Shown piece after piece: positions 15,733-23,716 of a stretch of 64,000 nt of DNA. This DNA comes from Lepidurus packardi (taxonomy: Eukaryota > Arthropoda > Branchiopoda > Notostraca > Triopsidae). The DNA lies in assembly GCA_023053545.1 (NCBI GenBank), contig JAKZAN010000062.1:1-64000 (forward strand), given 5' to 3'. The notes under the pieces are model-generated. The model did not search any database. It worked only from the letters and a program-made list of their open reading frames with translations, and was not told where the DNA came from. The first letter of the stretch is position 1. The number at the start of each line of letters is the position of its first letter. The position numbers and the translations under genes are program-made.

Positions 15733-18700
15733 ATGAAAAGAAAAATTACGCTATTATTGCCACTTTTGTTGACAATATTTTTGCTTTTATCAAATAGTGC
15801 TTTTGCGCAAACTTGCGAACCGCCAGCAAATTTAGCGGCCACTAACTTGACACAATCCTCAGCAACATTAAATTGGGCAAGCACAACAAGCCTGAGATTC
15901 AATGTGAGATATCGCGCGCTAGGCACCACAAACTGGATTGGCGTTCAATATTCCCAATCACCTCTGTCTTTGTCAGGCTTAAATTGTGGCACTGCATATG
16001 TTTACCAGGTGCAGCAAATTTGCCCAACAATAACAGGCGCCATTGCGCTTAGCACTTGGAGCACTGAATTTACATTTCAAACCCAAAGCTGTTCGCCGAT
16101 TTGCGCGCAACCAACTGGCCTTTCCACCTCTAATGTCACTGGCAATTCTGCTGTTCTGAACTGGACCTCGGGAAATTCCGCAAGTTCTTATAACATAAGA
16201 TACCGCAGTGCAACAAGCGATACTTGGGTAACAGTCAGTAACGTGACGGGGCCTTACGTCCTTTCTGGTCTTTCATGTAGCAACGGGTACATCTGGCAAG
16301 TGCAACAAATATGTTATTTTAATTCGAACACACCAATACTAAGCGACTGGTCTGCCGAAACAACTTTCATGACAACAGCCTGCCCAGCGCCTTGCGAAAG
16401 ACCAACGGGCATGACAATGGGCTTTGTGGGAACCAATGGCGCAGTGCTAACCTGGAACGCGATTAGCACTTCAACTTATAACATCAGATACCGCACAACA
16501 AATGCTACTACCTGGGTAGTGGTGAACAACGCAACATCGCCTTATCAATTGGGCGGATTGACTTGCGGAACAGGATATGTGTGGCAAGTGCAAAGGGTTT
16601 GTGCAACAACAAGCGGCAGTACAGCTGTAAGCGACTGGTCTGCCGAAACAACTTTCATGACAACAGCCTGCCCAACGCCTTGCGAAAGACCAACGGGCAT
16701 GACAATGGGCTTTGTGGGAACCAATGGCGCAGTGCTAACCTGGAACGCGATTAGCACTTCAACTTATAACATCAGATACCGCACAACAAATGCTACTACC
16801 TGGGTAGTGGTGAACAACGCAACATCACCTTATCAATTAGCCGGATTGACTTGCGGAACAGGATATGTGTGGCAAGTGCAAAGGGTTTGTGCAACAACAA
16901 GCGGCAGTACAGCTGTAAGCGACTGGTCTGGCGAAACAACTTTCATGACAACAGCCTGCCCAGCGCCTTGCGAAAGACCAACGGGCATGACAATGGGCTT
17001 TGTGGGAACCAATGGCGCAGTGCTAACCTGGAACGCGATTAGCACTTCAACTTATAACATCAGATACCGCACAACAAATGCTACTACCTGGGTAGTGGTG
17101 AACAACGCAACATCGCCTTATCAATTGGGCGGATTGACTTGCGGAACAGGATATGTGTGGCAAGTGCAAAGGGTTTGTGCAACAACAAGCGGCATTACAG
17201 CTGTAAGCGACTGGTCTGGCGAAACAACTTTCATGACAACAGCCTGCCCAACGCCTTGCGAAAGACCAACGGGCATGACAATGGGCTTTGTGGGAACCAA
17301 TGGCGCAGTGCTAACCTGGAACGCGATTAGCACTTCAACTTATAACATCAGATACCGCACAACAAATGCTACTACCTGGGTAGTGGTGAACAACGCAACA
17401 TCGCCTTATCAATTGGGCGGATTGACTTGCGGAACAGGATATGTGTGGCAAGTGCAAAGGGTTTGTGCAACAACAAGCGGCATTACAGCTGTAAGCGACT
17501 GGTCTGGCGAAACAACTTTCATGACAACAGCCTGCCCAGCGCCTTGCGAAAGACCAACGGGCATGACAATGGGCTTTGTGGGAACCAATGGCGCAGTGCT
17601 AACCTGGAACGCGATTAGCACTTCAACTTATAACATCAGATACCGCACAACAAATGCTACTACCTGGGTAGTGGTGAACAACGCAACATCACCTTATCAA
17701 TTAGCCGGATTGACTTGCGGAACAGGATATGTGTGGCAAGTGCAAAGGGTTTGTGCAACAACAAGCGGCATTACAGCTGTAAGCGACTGGTCTGGCGAAA
17801 CAACTTTCATGACAACAGCCTGCCCAGCGCCTTGCGAAAGACCAACGGGCATGACAATGGGCTTTGTGGGAACCAACGGCGCAGTGCTGACCTGGAACGC
17901 GATTAGCACTTCAACTTATAACATCAGATACCGCACAACAAATGCTACTACCTGGGTAGTGGTGAACAACGCAACATCGCCTTATCAATTGGGCGGATTG
18001 ACTTGCGGAACAGGATATGTGTGGCAAGTGCAAAGGGTTTGTGCAACAACAAGCGGCATTACAGCTGTAAGCGACTGGTCTGGCGAAACAACTTTCATGA
18101 CAACAGCCTGCCCAACGCCTTGCGAAAGACCAACGGGCATGACAATGGGCTTTGTGGGAACCAATGGCGCAGTGCTAACCTGGAACGCGATTAGCACTTC
18201 AACTTATAACATCAGATACCGCACAACAAATGCTACTACCTGGGTAGTGGTGAACAACGCAACATCGCCTTATCAATTGGGCGGATTGACTTGCGGAACA
18301 GGATATGTGTGGCAAGTGCAAAGGGTTTGTGCAACAACAAGCGGCATTACAGCTGTAAGCGACTGGTCTGGCGAAACAACTTTCATGACAACAGCCTGCC
18401 CAGCGCCTTGCGAAAGACCAACGGGCATGACAATGGGCTTTGTGGGAACCAACGGCGCAGTGCTGACCTGGAACGCGATTAGCACTTCAACTTATAACAT
18501 CAGATACCGCACAACAAATGCTACTACCTGGGTAGTGGTGAACAACGCAACATCACCTTATCAATTAGCCGGATTGACTTGCGGAACAGGATATGTGTGG
18601 CAAGTGCAAAGGGTTTGTGCAACAACAAGCGGCATTACAGCTGTAAGCGACTGGTCTGGCGAAACAACTTTCATGACAACAGCCTGCCCAGCGCCTTGCG

Positions 18701-19800
18701 AAAGACCAACGGGCATGACAATGGGCTTTGTGGGAACCAACGGCGCAGTGCTGACCTGGAACGCGATTAGCACTTCAACTTATAACATCAGATACCGCAC
18801 AGCAAATGCTATTACGTGGGTAGTGGTGAACAACGCAACATCACCCTATCAATTGGGCGGATTGACTTGCGGAACAGGATATGTGTGGCAAGTGCAAAGG
18901 ATTTGTCCGCAAACTACTAACACTGCTCCGCAACTGAGCGACTGGTCTGGCGAAACAACTTTCATGACAACAGCCTGCCCAGCGCCTTGTGAAAGACCAA
19001 CGGGTATGACAACCACAAACATAACAGCAACCAGCGCAATATTGTCCTGGGCATCAGTCAGCGGGGTGCGGTATAATATTAGATATCGGAATGCTTTAAC
19101 CGACACTTGGACAACCGTGAACAATGCAACATCGCCTTATCGAGCAATCGGATTGACATGTGGCCAGGCATATGGTTGGCAAGTTCAACGCGTCTGCGGG
19201 ACAACTTCAACTGCTGCTATATACAGCCAATGGACAAACCCGCTTCTATTTACCGCGATGCCGTGCCAAACAAATTGCGGCGTGGTGCGCGAATTGTTCG
19301 CTACCAATTTAACCCCCTCCGGAGTAACATTAAATTGGTCTGCTGTGCCAGGTGCTGTTGCTTATATGATTCGTTACAAACAATTAAACGTCGAAACACC
19401 AGGAACAACGATAACAACGCAAAATACAAACATTCGTGTAGAAGCTTTATTACCGTCAACTGCATACGGATGGCAAGTTATGGCAATTTGTTCAACTACA
19501 ATAAGCGGTCAAGGCACGTGGTCGGAGCCAGGGACTTTTGTAACTGCAAATAATTTAGTCGCTACGCCAAATCCTGCTAATTCGTACTTTATAGTTGATT
19601 ACAGCACTTCTGCTGCAACTTCAATTATGATTGAGCTACGAGATCTATATGGGCAAATAATTTTACGCGAAGAACGAACTATGGAAACTGGGAATAATTC
19701 GGTTCGGGTGAATACTGACAACATTGCGTCTGGCATTTATTTTGTGACGTTGCGATCGACAACCGAAACGAAAACCACAAAACTATTAGTGAGACACTAA
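15733..19800 (+). CDS. giant FN3-array surface protein with T9SS type A sorting domain
   Basis: 1355 residues with a signal peptide (LLLSNSAFAQ). The body is a series of about fourteen fibronectin type III-like modules of about 96 residues. Two diverged modules come first (ATLNWAS, AVLNWTS). Nine near-identical modules then span about residues 217-1081, each with CERPTGMTMG, VLTWNAIST, YNIRYRT and GYVWQVQR. Diverged modules follow, and the type A sorting domain starts at about 1273 (TPNPANSYFIVDY...LRDLYGQII...GIYFVTL). Two Cys per module suggest inter-strand or module-module disulfides. It should be exported by T9SS and attached at the surface; an adhesive or spacing role is inferred. Monocistronic, with a terminator at 19826. 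A weak TATATTTA box lies about 40 nt upstream of the start. Confidence 0.9.
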   Translation: MKRKITLLLPLLLTIFLLLSNSAFAQTCEPPANLAATNLTQSSATLNWASTTSLRFNVRYRALGTTNWIGVQYSQSPLSLSGLNCGTAYVYQVQQICPTITGAIALSTWSTEFTFQTQSCSPICAQPTGLSTSNVTGNSAVLNWTSGNSASSYNIRYRSATSDTWVTVSNVTGPYVLSGLSCSNGYIWQVQQICYFNSNTPILSDWSAETTFMTTACPAPCERPTGMTMGFVGTNGAVLTWNAISTSTYNIRYRTTNATTWVVVNNATSPYQLGGLTCGTGYVWQVQRVCATTSGSTAVSDWSAETTFMTTACPTPCERPTGMTMGFVGTNGAVLTWNAISTSTYNIRYRTTNATTWVVVNNATSPYQLAGLTCGTGYVWQVQRVCATTSGSTAVSDWSGETTFMTTACPAPCERPTGMTMGFVGTNGAVLTWNAISTSTYNIRYRTTNATTWVVVNNATSPYQLGGLTCGTGYVWQVQRVCATTSGITAVSDWSGETTFMTTACPTPCERPTGMTMGFVGTNGAVLTWNAISTSTYNIRYRTTNATTWVVVNNATSPYQLGGLTCGTGYVWQVQRVCATTSGITAVSDWSGETTFMTTACPAPCERPTGMTMGFVGTNGAVLTWNAISTSTYNIRYRTTNATTWVVVNNATSPYQLAGLTCGTGYVWQVQRVCATTSGITAVSDWSGETTFMTTACPAPCERPTGMTMGFVGTNGAVLTWNAISTSTYNIRYRTTNATTWVVVNNATSPYQLGGLTCGTGYVWQVQRVCATTSGITAVSDWSGETTFMTTACPTPCERPTGMTMGFVGTNGAVLTWNAISTSTYNIRYRTTNATTWVVVNNATSPYQLGGLTCGTGYVWQVQRVCATTSGITAVSDWSGETTFMTTACPAPCERPTGMTMGFVGTNGAVLTWNAISTSTYNIRYRTTNATTWVVVNNATSPYQLAGLTCGTGYVWQVQRVCATTSGITAVSDWSGETTFMTTACPAPCERPTGMTMGFVGTNGAVLTWNAISTSTYNIRYRTANAITWVVVNNATSPYQLGGLTCGTGYVWQVQRICPQTTNTAPQLSDWSGETTFMTTACPAPCERPTGMTTTNITATSAILSWASVSGVRYNIRYRNALTDTWTTVNNATSPYRAIGLTCGQAYGWQVQRVCGTTSTAAIYSQWTNPLLFTAMPCQTNCGVVRELFATNLTPSGVTLNWSAVPGAVAYMIRYKQLNVETPGTTITTQNTNIRVEALLPSTAYGWQVMAICSTTISGQGTWSEPGTFVTANNLVATPNPANSYFIVDYSTSAATSIMIELRDLYGQIILREERTMETGNNSVRVNTDNIASGIYFVTLRSTTETKTTKLLVRH
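16381..18975 (+). repeat. nine tandem 288-nt units (FN3 modules)
   Basis: Units start at 16381, 16669, 16957 and so on every 288 nt; the ninth is 3 nt longer. Units differ at only a few sites: CCAGCG/CCAACG, AATGGC/AACGGC with CTA/CTG, GGGCGG/AGCCGG and GGCAGT/GGCATT. The variant pattern of units 3-5 largely recurs in units 6-8, pointing to duplication of a three-unit (864-nt) block. Synonymous sites are conserved, so homogenisation is recent. Confidence 0.92.
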
Positions 19801-19825
19801 ATAATTTACTAATTATAGAAAAGTA

Positions 19826-19852
19826 CCTCCAGCAATTGTTGGAGGTTTTTTT
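19826..19852 (+). terminator. intrinsic terminator of the FN3 protein gene
   Basis: Near-perfect 20-nt palindrome CCTCCAGCAATTGTTGGAGG followed by seven T, 25 nt past the stop. Confidence 0.85.
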
Positions 19853-19884
19853 GTGGAAATGTGCCACAAAAGTCTAATTCTATT

Positions 19885-19892
19885 TATATTTG
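19885..19892 (+). promoter_or_regulatory. -7 box (TATATTTG) for the DoxX-like gene
   Basis: Full TAnnTTTG match. Starts at 19903 or 19936 both lie downstream; the upstream in-frame GTG at 19861 would precede the promoter and is rejected. Confidence 0.5.
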
Positions 19893-19935
19893 GCAAAGCT
19901 GTATGAATAGACGATTACTGCAGCAAACTGGAACT

Positions 19936-20664
19936 ATGAATACGCCCCAACATTTAACGCGGTTTGAAAACTACTATGTTAAGATAAAACAAAATCGTTG
20001 GCATTGGTTGTTCGCACTCTTTTGTAGAATTGCACTAGCCTTCGGATTTATCGCTGCAGGTATTGTTAAAATAATGGGAGAACGATTTGCTAGCGGCTTG
20101 TCTGTTCATCATCCGATGGGTGCCTATCTTGAGGCATTGCACCACACTGGCTATTATTATACGTTTATTGGTTATGCACAAATATTAGCAGCAATTTTGT
20201 TGCTTATTCCACGTACTGTGACCTTGGGCGCTTTACTGTATTTGCCAATTATTGTGAATATTTACATTTTATCATTAGCAGTTAGATTTGAAGGATCCTT
20301 GGCTAGTGCGCCTCTAATGATCTGGGCGAACCTTTACATTTTAGTATGGCATTACGACCGATTGCAATTTTTATTACCATTCAAAAAAGTATTCCCTTTA
20401 GGACTTGTAGAAAAACCAGCGCAATATAGCGGGAAGTTTCCTGTGGGTTTTGCCGGTTTTGTGGCAGCAATTACTGTGGCTACAGTCGCCATTTCTGAAT
20501 TAACTTTTGAGGTAATGCCCCGAAATTCTCTGAAAGATTGCAAGCAACAATTCACCAATACTACAAATCAAGCCGCTGGTTATGAGTTTTGTGACTGCAT
20601 TCACAACCAAGGAAAAAATCTGGATGCATGCCTGCAGACCTTTGAAAACGCAACTAAAAAATAG
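19936..20664 (+). CDS. DoxX-like membrane protein with Cys-rich C-terminal tail
   Basis: About 242 residues from the ATG at 19936 (ATG 19903 is an alternative). Four hydrophobic segments include RIALAFGFIAAGIVKIMG, which resembles the DoxX first helix, and YTFIGYAQILAAILLLIP. A fifth lies near VGFAGFVAAITVATVAIS. The last 50 residues hold four Cys (DCKQQF, FCDCIHN, DACLQTF), a pattern not typical of DoxX proteins. DoxX relatives act with quinones or thiosulfate oxidation or have unknown roles, so no function is assigned. It stands alone between two terminators. Confidence 0.6.
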   Translation: MNTPQHLTRFENYYVKIKQNRWHWLFALFCRIALAFGFIAAGIVKIMGERFASGLSVHHPMGAYLEALHHTGYYYTFIGYAQILAAILLLIPRTVTLGALLYLPIIVNIYILSLAVRFEGSLASAPLMIWANLYILVWHYDRLQFLLPFKKVFPLGLVEKPAQYSGKFPVGFAGFVAAITVATVAISELTFEVMPRNSLKDCKQQFTNTTNQAAGYEFCDCIHNQGKNLDACLQTFENATKK

Positions 20665-20808
20665 CAATTCACTCTAAAAAATTCTAAAACTCGACAATTA
20701 TTCTCGAATTGGTATAGCTTTTCGGTGCTGATTCCGCTGAATAATTTATTGCCTTAAATCAGCCCAAGAACAAGACTGAGTACACTTAAAAAGTACACTT
20801 AACCCCAC

Positions 20809-20838
20809 AAAAAAAGCCTCACATTTCTGCAAGGCTTT
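20809..20838 (-). terminator. terminator downstream of tRNA(CAU)
   Basis: On the minus strand AAAGCCT, a 12-nt loop and AGGCTTT are followed by more T, 12 nt past the tRNA 3' end. Confidence 0.7.
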
Positions 20839-20849
20839 GATTTATAACG

Positions 20850-20923
20850 TGGTCCCACCTGGGCTCGAACCAGGGACCACCTGATTATGAGTCAGGTGCT
20901 CTAACCAGCTGAGCTATAGGACC
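20850..20923 (-). tRNA. tRNA with CAU anticodon (Met elongator or lysidine-type Ile2)
   Basis: Cloverleaf on the minus strand: acceptor GGTCCTA/TGGGACC, D arm TAGCTCAGCTGGTTAGAGC, anticodon arm CCTGA-CTCATAA-TCAGG, T arm CCTGG-TTCGAGC-CCAGG. The full CCA is not encoded. CAU is shared by elongator tRNA-Met and by tRNA-Ile2, whose C34 is modified by TilS. I cannot separate these by eye; the absence of initiator features (three G-C pairs at the anticodon, mismatch at 1-72) rules out fMet. Confidence 0.92.
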
Positions 20924-21021
20924 GGTTAGTGAGCTGCAATATTACTACTATTTTTTGTTTGCCGCAAATTTTACGATTTAAAAATCCCAATGAAACCAAC
21001 AAAATAAATTCAATTATCGGT

Positions 21022-21423
21022 TTATTTTATTTCCTGACACAACTCAATCAGAACGCCGTTAGTGGATTTGGGGTGTAAAAATGCAACCAATTTGTTGTCC
21101 GCACCCTTTTTCGGGATTTCATTCAAAACCGTGAACCCTTCTGCTTTTAATCTGGCAATTTCTACAACAATGTCTTCCACATCAAATGCAATGTGGTGAA
21201 TTCCTTCACCTTTCTTTTCTAAAAATTTGGCTATCGGACTCTCGTCATTTGTCGCTTCTAGCAACTCAATTTTGTTGGGTCCGTTCATGAAAAATGATGT
21301 TCGAACGCCCTCCGACTCGACCGTTTCACTTTTGTATGGCGCTGCACCAAAAAGCTTTTCAAATATTTCATTCGAAACAGCCAAATCTTTAACAGCTATA
21401 CCAATGTGCTCTATTTTTCTCAT
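21022..21423 (-). CDS. mce: methylmalonyl-CoA epimerase
   Basis: 133 residues, the normal length. The enzyme interconverts (2R)- and (2S)-methylmalonyl-CoA, linking propionyl-CoA and succinyl-CoA metabolism. It is a vicinal-oxygen-chelate fold: two beta-alpha-beta-beta-beta modules beginning KIEHIGIAVKDL and GIHHIAFDVEDI, with metal ligands expected from H6 and the second-module His, and the Glu residues in KIELLE and VLIELCQ. FLHPKSTNGVLIEL is diagnostic for the family. It stands alone, divergent from rbfA. Glyoxalase is the alternative, but the motifs favour epimerase. Confidence 0.92.
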   Translation of the reverse strand: MRKIEHIGIAVKDLAVSNEIFEKLFGAAPYKSETVESEGVRTSFFMNGPNKIELLEATNDESPIAKFLEKKGEGIHHIAFDVEDIVVEIARLKAEGFTVLNEIPKKGADNKLVAFLHPKSTNGVLIELCQEIK

Positions 21424-21529
21424 GTTTCAAAATTTAGAATGCAAAACTAAACATTTCAAGCCCAAATCAATACAACCCATCATTTTCAATGAAGTATAAT
21501 CACATTCGACACATCTGCCATAAAATTTG

Positions 21530-21537
21530 TATTTTTG
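21530..21537 (+). promoter_or_regulatory. -7 box (TATTTTTG) for rbfA
   Basis: Full TAnnTTTG match ending just 4 nt before the rbfA ATG at 21542, so transcription would begin at or within the start codon. Confidence 0.55.
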
Positions 21538-21541
21538 TGCC

Positions 21542-21934
21542 ATGGAAACGAATAGACAAAAGAAAATAGGTGGTGTAATTCAAAAAGATTTAGTGGATAT
21601 CCTGCAAGGCGAAGTGCGCAAAAACGGAATTTCCAATTTGGTGATTTCGGTTTCCAAGGTTTATGTCACTTCAGATCTGTCTGTTGCAACAGTTCACCTA
21701 AGCATCTTTCCGCAGGACAAAGCTGCAGAAACATTAGCAGCAATCAAAACCAATACGCCACTAATCAAACACGATCTAGCGCAACGTGTAAAAATGCAGT
21801 TGCGAAAAGTACCAAACTTAACCTTTCGCATCGACGACTCACTAGACTATATCGAGAAAATCGACAATGCCTTAGCTGGAAAAGAAAACCCAATCGAAAA
21901 CCGCGAACTGCTGGAAAGGCGAAAAAAGTCCTAA
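21542..21934 (+). CDS. rbfA: 30S ribosome-binding factor RbfA
   Basis: 130 residues from ATG 21542. RbfA binds the 30S subunit and aids late 16S rRNA maturation and cold adaptation. The sequence shows METNRQKKIGGVIQKDLVDIL, then VTSDLSVATVHLSIF, RVKMQLRKVPNLTFRIDDSLDYIEKID: the KH-like fold with the LRxxPxLxFxxDxS motif. An upstream in-frame TTG (21527) would lie before the -7 box and is rejected. The ABC permease gene follows after 1 nt, giving a two-gene operon. Confidence 0.93.
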   Translation: METNRQKKIGGVIQKDLVDILQGEVRKNGISNLVISVSKVYVTSDLSVATVHLSIFPQDKAAETLAAIKTNTPLIKHDLAQRVKMQLRKVPNLTFRIDDSLDYIEKIDNALAGKENPIENRELLERRKKS

Positions 21935-21935
21935 T

Positions 21936-23135
21936 TTGAATTTCCCGTTCTACATAGCGCGGCGGTACCTTATTAGCGCAAGTAAAAACAATGCAATAAA
22001 CATCATAAACGGAATTGCAGCCCTTGCCATAACAGTTGGCGCAATGGCGCTTTTCATCGTTTTATCGGTCTTTAGCGGACTCAAAGATTACAGCCTCTCG
22101 TTTTCGAACGATTTTGACGCCGACCTAAAATTATCTCCAAAACAAGGGAAATGGTTTCTAGTTGCACCAGCACAAGCCACAGAACTCGCCAAAATTGAAG
22201 GCGTTCTTGCCACATCAAACATAGTTGAGGAGCGCGTGCTATTCCTGTTTGACGAAAAAGAACACGTCGCACTACTAAAAGGAGTTGATAGCCTGTACGG
22301 CAAAGTCAACGACCTGCAAAAGTCATTATTCAACGGTCAATGGATCGCCCCAGGCACATATCAAGCCGTTGTGGGATATGGAATTGCGCAAAAATTATCA
22401 GTTGGACTGTTCGATTATAAAAGCCAATTGGATGTGTTTGTGCCAAAAACCGGAAGGGGATCAATCGAAAATCCAAACGATGCTTTCAACAAAGAATCAC
22501 TAATACCCATCGGGATCTATGCCATCAGCGAAGACCTCGATTCAAAATACGTTTTTGCAGACATTGGCCTGGTTCAAGACCTTTTGCAATACAAATCAAA
22601 CCAAGTTTCAAGCATCGAAATAAAGCTGGAATCCAGCAACGCCGAAGCAGCCGTTACAAAAAAACTACTGGAAATATTTGGCAACAAAATCAATATTCAA
22701 AACAGAGCGCAACAAAACGAATCGCTCTATCGCATGCTAAATACAGAGAATTTAGCGGTCTATCTGATCTTTACCTTAGTCATTATCATCGCACTTTTCA
22801 ACCTCATTGGCGCACTAATCATGACCATTTTAGACAAGAAAGCAAATCTAAAAACACTCTTCAATTTGGGTTCAGAAATTGGCGATCTCCAGAAAATATT
22901 CCTCCTGCAAGGCACCTTGCTTTGCGCCGTGGGAGGCTTCGTTGGGGTGGCGCTCGGAATTCTCGTGGTGCTCATCCAACAAAAATTCCAACTCATAATG
23001 ATTACGCAAAACCTTGCCTATCCCGTGGTTTTCGAAATCATAAACGCGCTGGTAGTACTCAGCACAATTTTCTTGCTGGGTTTCGTCGCGTCACTAATTG
23101 CATCTTCACGCGTTAGCAAAAAGCTGCTAGACTAA
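21936..23135 (+). CDS. ABC transporter permease, LolC/LolE (FtsX-like) family
   Basis: 399 residues with the architecture of lipoprotein-releasing permeases: one N-terminal helix (about 21-45, INIINGIAALAITVGAMALFIVLSVFSGL), a large periplasmic domain (about 50-265), then three C-terminal helices forming an FtsX domain (LIFTLVIIIALFNLIGALIMTILDKK, then LQGTLLCAVGGFVGVALGILVVLIQQ). The family moves lipoproteins from the inner membrane toward the outer membrane with an ATPase subunit, which is not encoded nearby. The start is TTG at 21936, 1 nt after the rbfA stop; the reading (M)NFPFYIARRYLI is the conserved family N-terminus and there is no ATG option. The rbfA-permease order is common in Flavobacteriaceae as far as I recall. 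Confidence 0.88.
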   Translation: MNFPFYIARRYLISASKNNAINIINGIAALAITVGAMALFIVLSVFSGLKDYSLSFSNDFDADLKLSPKQGKWFLVAPAQATELAKIEGVLATSNIVEERVLFLFDEKEHVALLKGVDSLYGKVNDLQKSLFNGQWIAPGTYQAVVGYGIAQKLSVGLFDYKSQLDVFVPKTGRGSIENPNDAFNKESLIPIGIYAISEDLDSKYVFADIGLVQDLLQYKSNQVSSIEIKLESSNAEAAVTKKLLEIFGNKINIQNRAQQNESLYRMLNTENLAVYLIFTLVIIIALFNLIGALIMTILDKKANLKTLFNLGSEIGDLQKIFLLQGTLLCAVGGFVGVALGILVVLIQQKFQLIMITQNLAYPVVFEIINALVVLSTIFLLGFVASLIASSRVSKKLLD

Positions 23136-23146
23136 GCTTCGTTTTT

Positions 23147-23260
23147 GGGCGTTCCCCTTTTCAAAATTTGCCTCAACAAAACATCTGCCTCAAGGGTCAG
23201 GCTGTCCGCTCTATCTTGTGCTTGCTCCGCGCAAAAGGATGCCGCTTCCATCCTTAACGC
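23147..23260 (-). repeat. structured intergenic repeat, copy 2 (diverged)
   Basis: On the minus strand it begins GCGTTAAGGATGG, contains ATCCTTTTGCGCGG...GCACAAGAT and ends AGGGGAACGCCC, so the order of landmarks is the same as copies 1 and 4. The apical part of the last hairpin is longer. It follows the permease stop by 12 nt. Short ORFs across it are not credible. Confidence 0.7.
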
Positions 23261-23580
23261 TATAAATTTGGGCAATCTGTCACCCCAAGTAATACGCCAA
23301 TTTTGCAACAATATTCAGAAAGTATAAAAAAAATAATTTTCAAAGTAATTTAAAAAGTTATCAAGCAATAGGTGAATTATGTTTGAACAATTACTGTTTA
23401 TACAAAATAAAAATATCAACTAAAAATCCGCAACGACAAAAAATCTAATAAGTTAAAAATCTCTTTCGTTTCCCCACTTTAGACAAAAAATAAGCTGGTT
23501 ATATACAACAAAACTGACAATAAAAAACATACTTCCATAAAGATTATCTATACACGCTATGCAAATTATAATGTTTTTTA
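23261..23580. other. AT-rich intergenic stretch, nothing recognised
   Basis: About 320 nt between the intergenic repeat and the promoter at 23581. It is rich in A/T runs (for example an A8 run near 23323). No gene, RNA or clear hairpin was found. Confidence 0.6.
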
Positions 23581-23611
23581 TTGCTTCGCGGGGGAATAAA
23601 CCTTACTTTTG
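23581..23611 (+). promoter_or_regulatory. promoter of the HTH-like/helical protein gene
   Basis: TTG at 23581, a 20-nt spacer and TACTTTTG at 23604-23611 form a complete Bacteroidetes promoter. The start at 23717 leaves a leader of about 100 nt that holds a second partial box (TATTTTTA). Confidence 0.65.
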
Positions 23612-23716
23612 AAAAGTTCCCAACCCCAAAATACCGTATCAAAGTATTCCGGCGGACTCGTGCAATTTTTTTTACAAAGAAAGAATATTTTTACATTTTA
23701 CTTCCAAACAAACCGC

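Noticed and set aside
16545-18773. A regular series of antisense and alternate-frame ORFs of 63-70 codons, every 288 nt
   Set aside because: They are shadows of the FN3 repeat units and repeat because the DNA repeats.
20780-20801. Tandem duplication of GTACACTTAA upstream of the tRNA terminator
   Set aside because: Only two short copies in non-coding DNA; no sign of function.
23145-23327. Short ORF across copy 2 of the intergenic repeat
   Set aside because: Its coding frame is explained by the repeat, which is not conserved as protein between copies.
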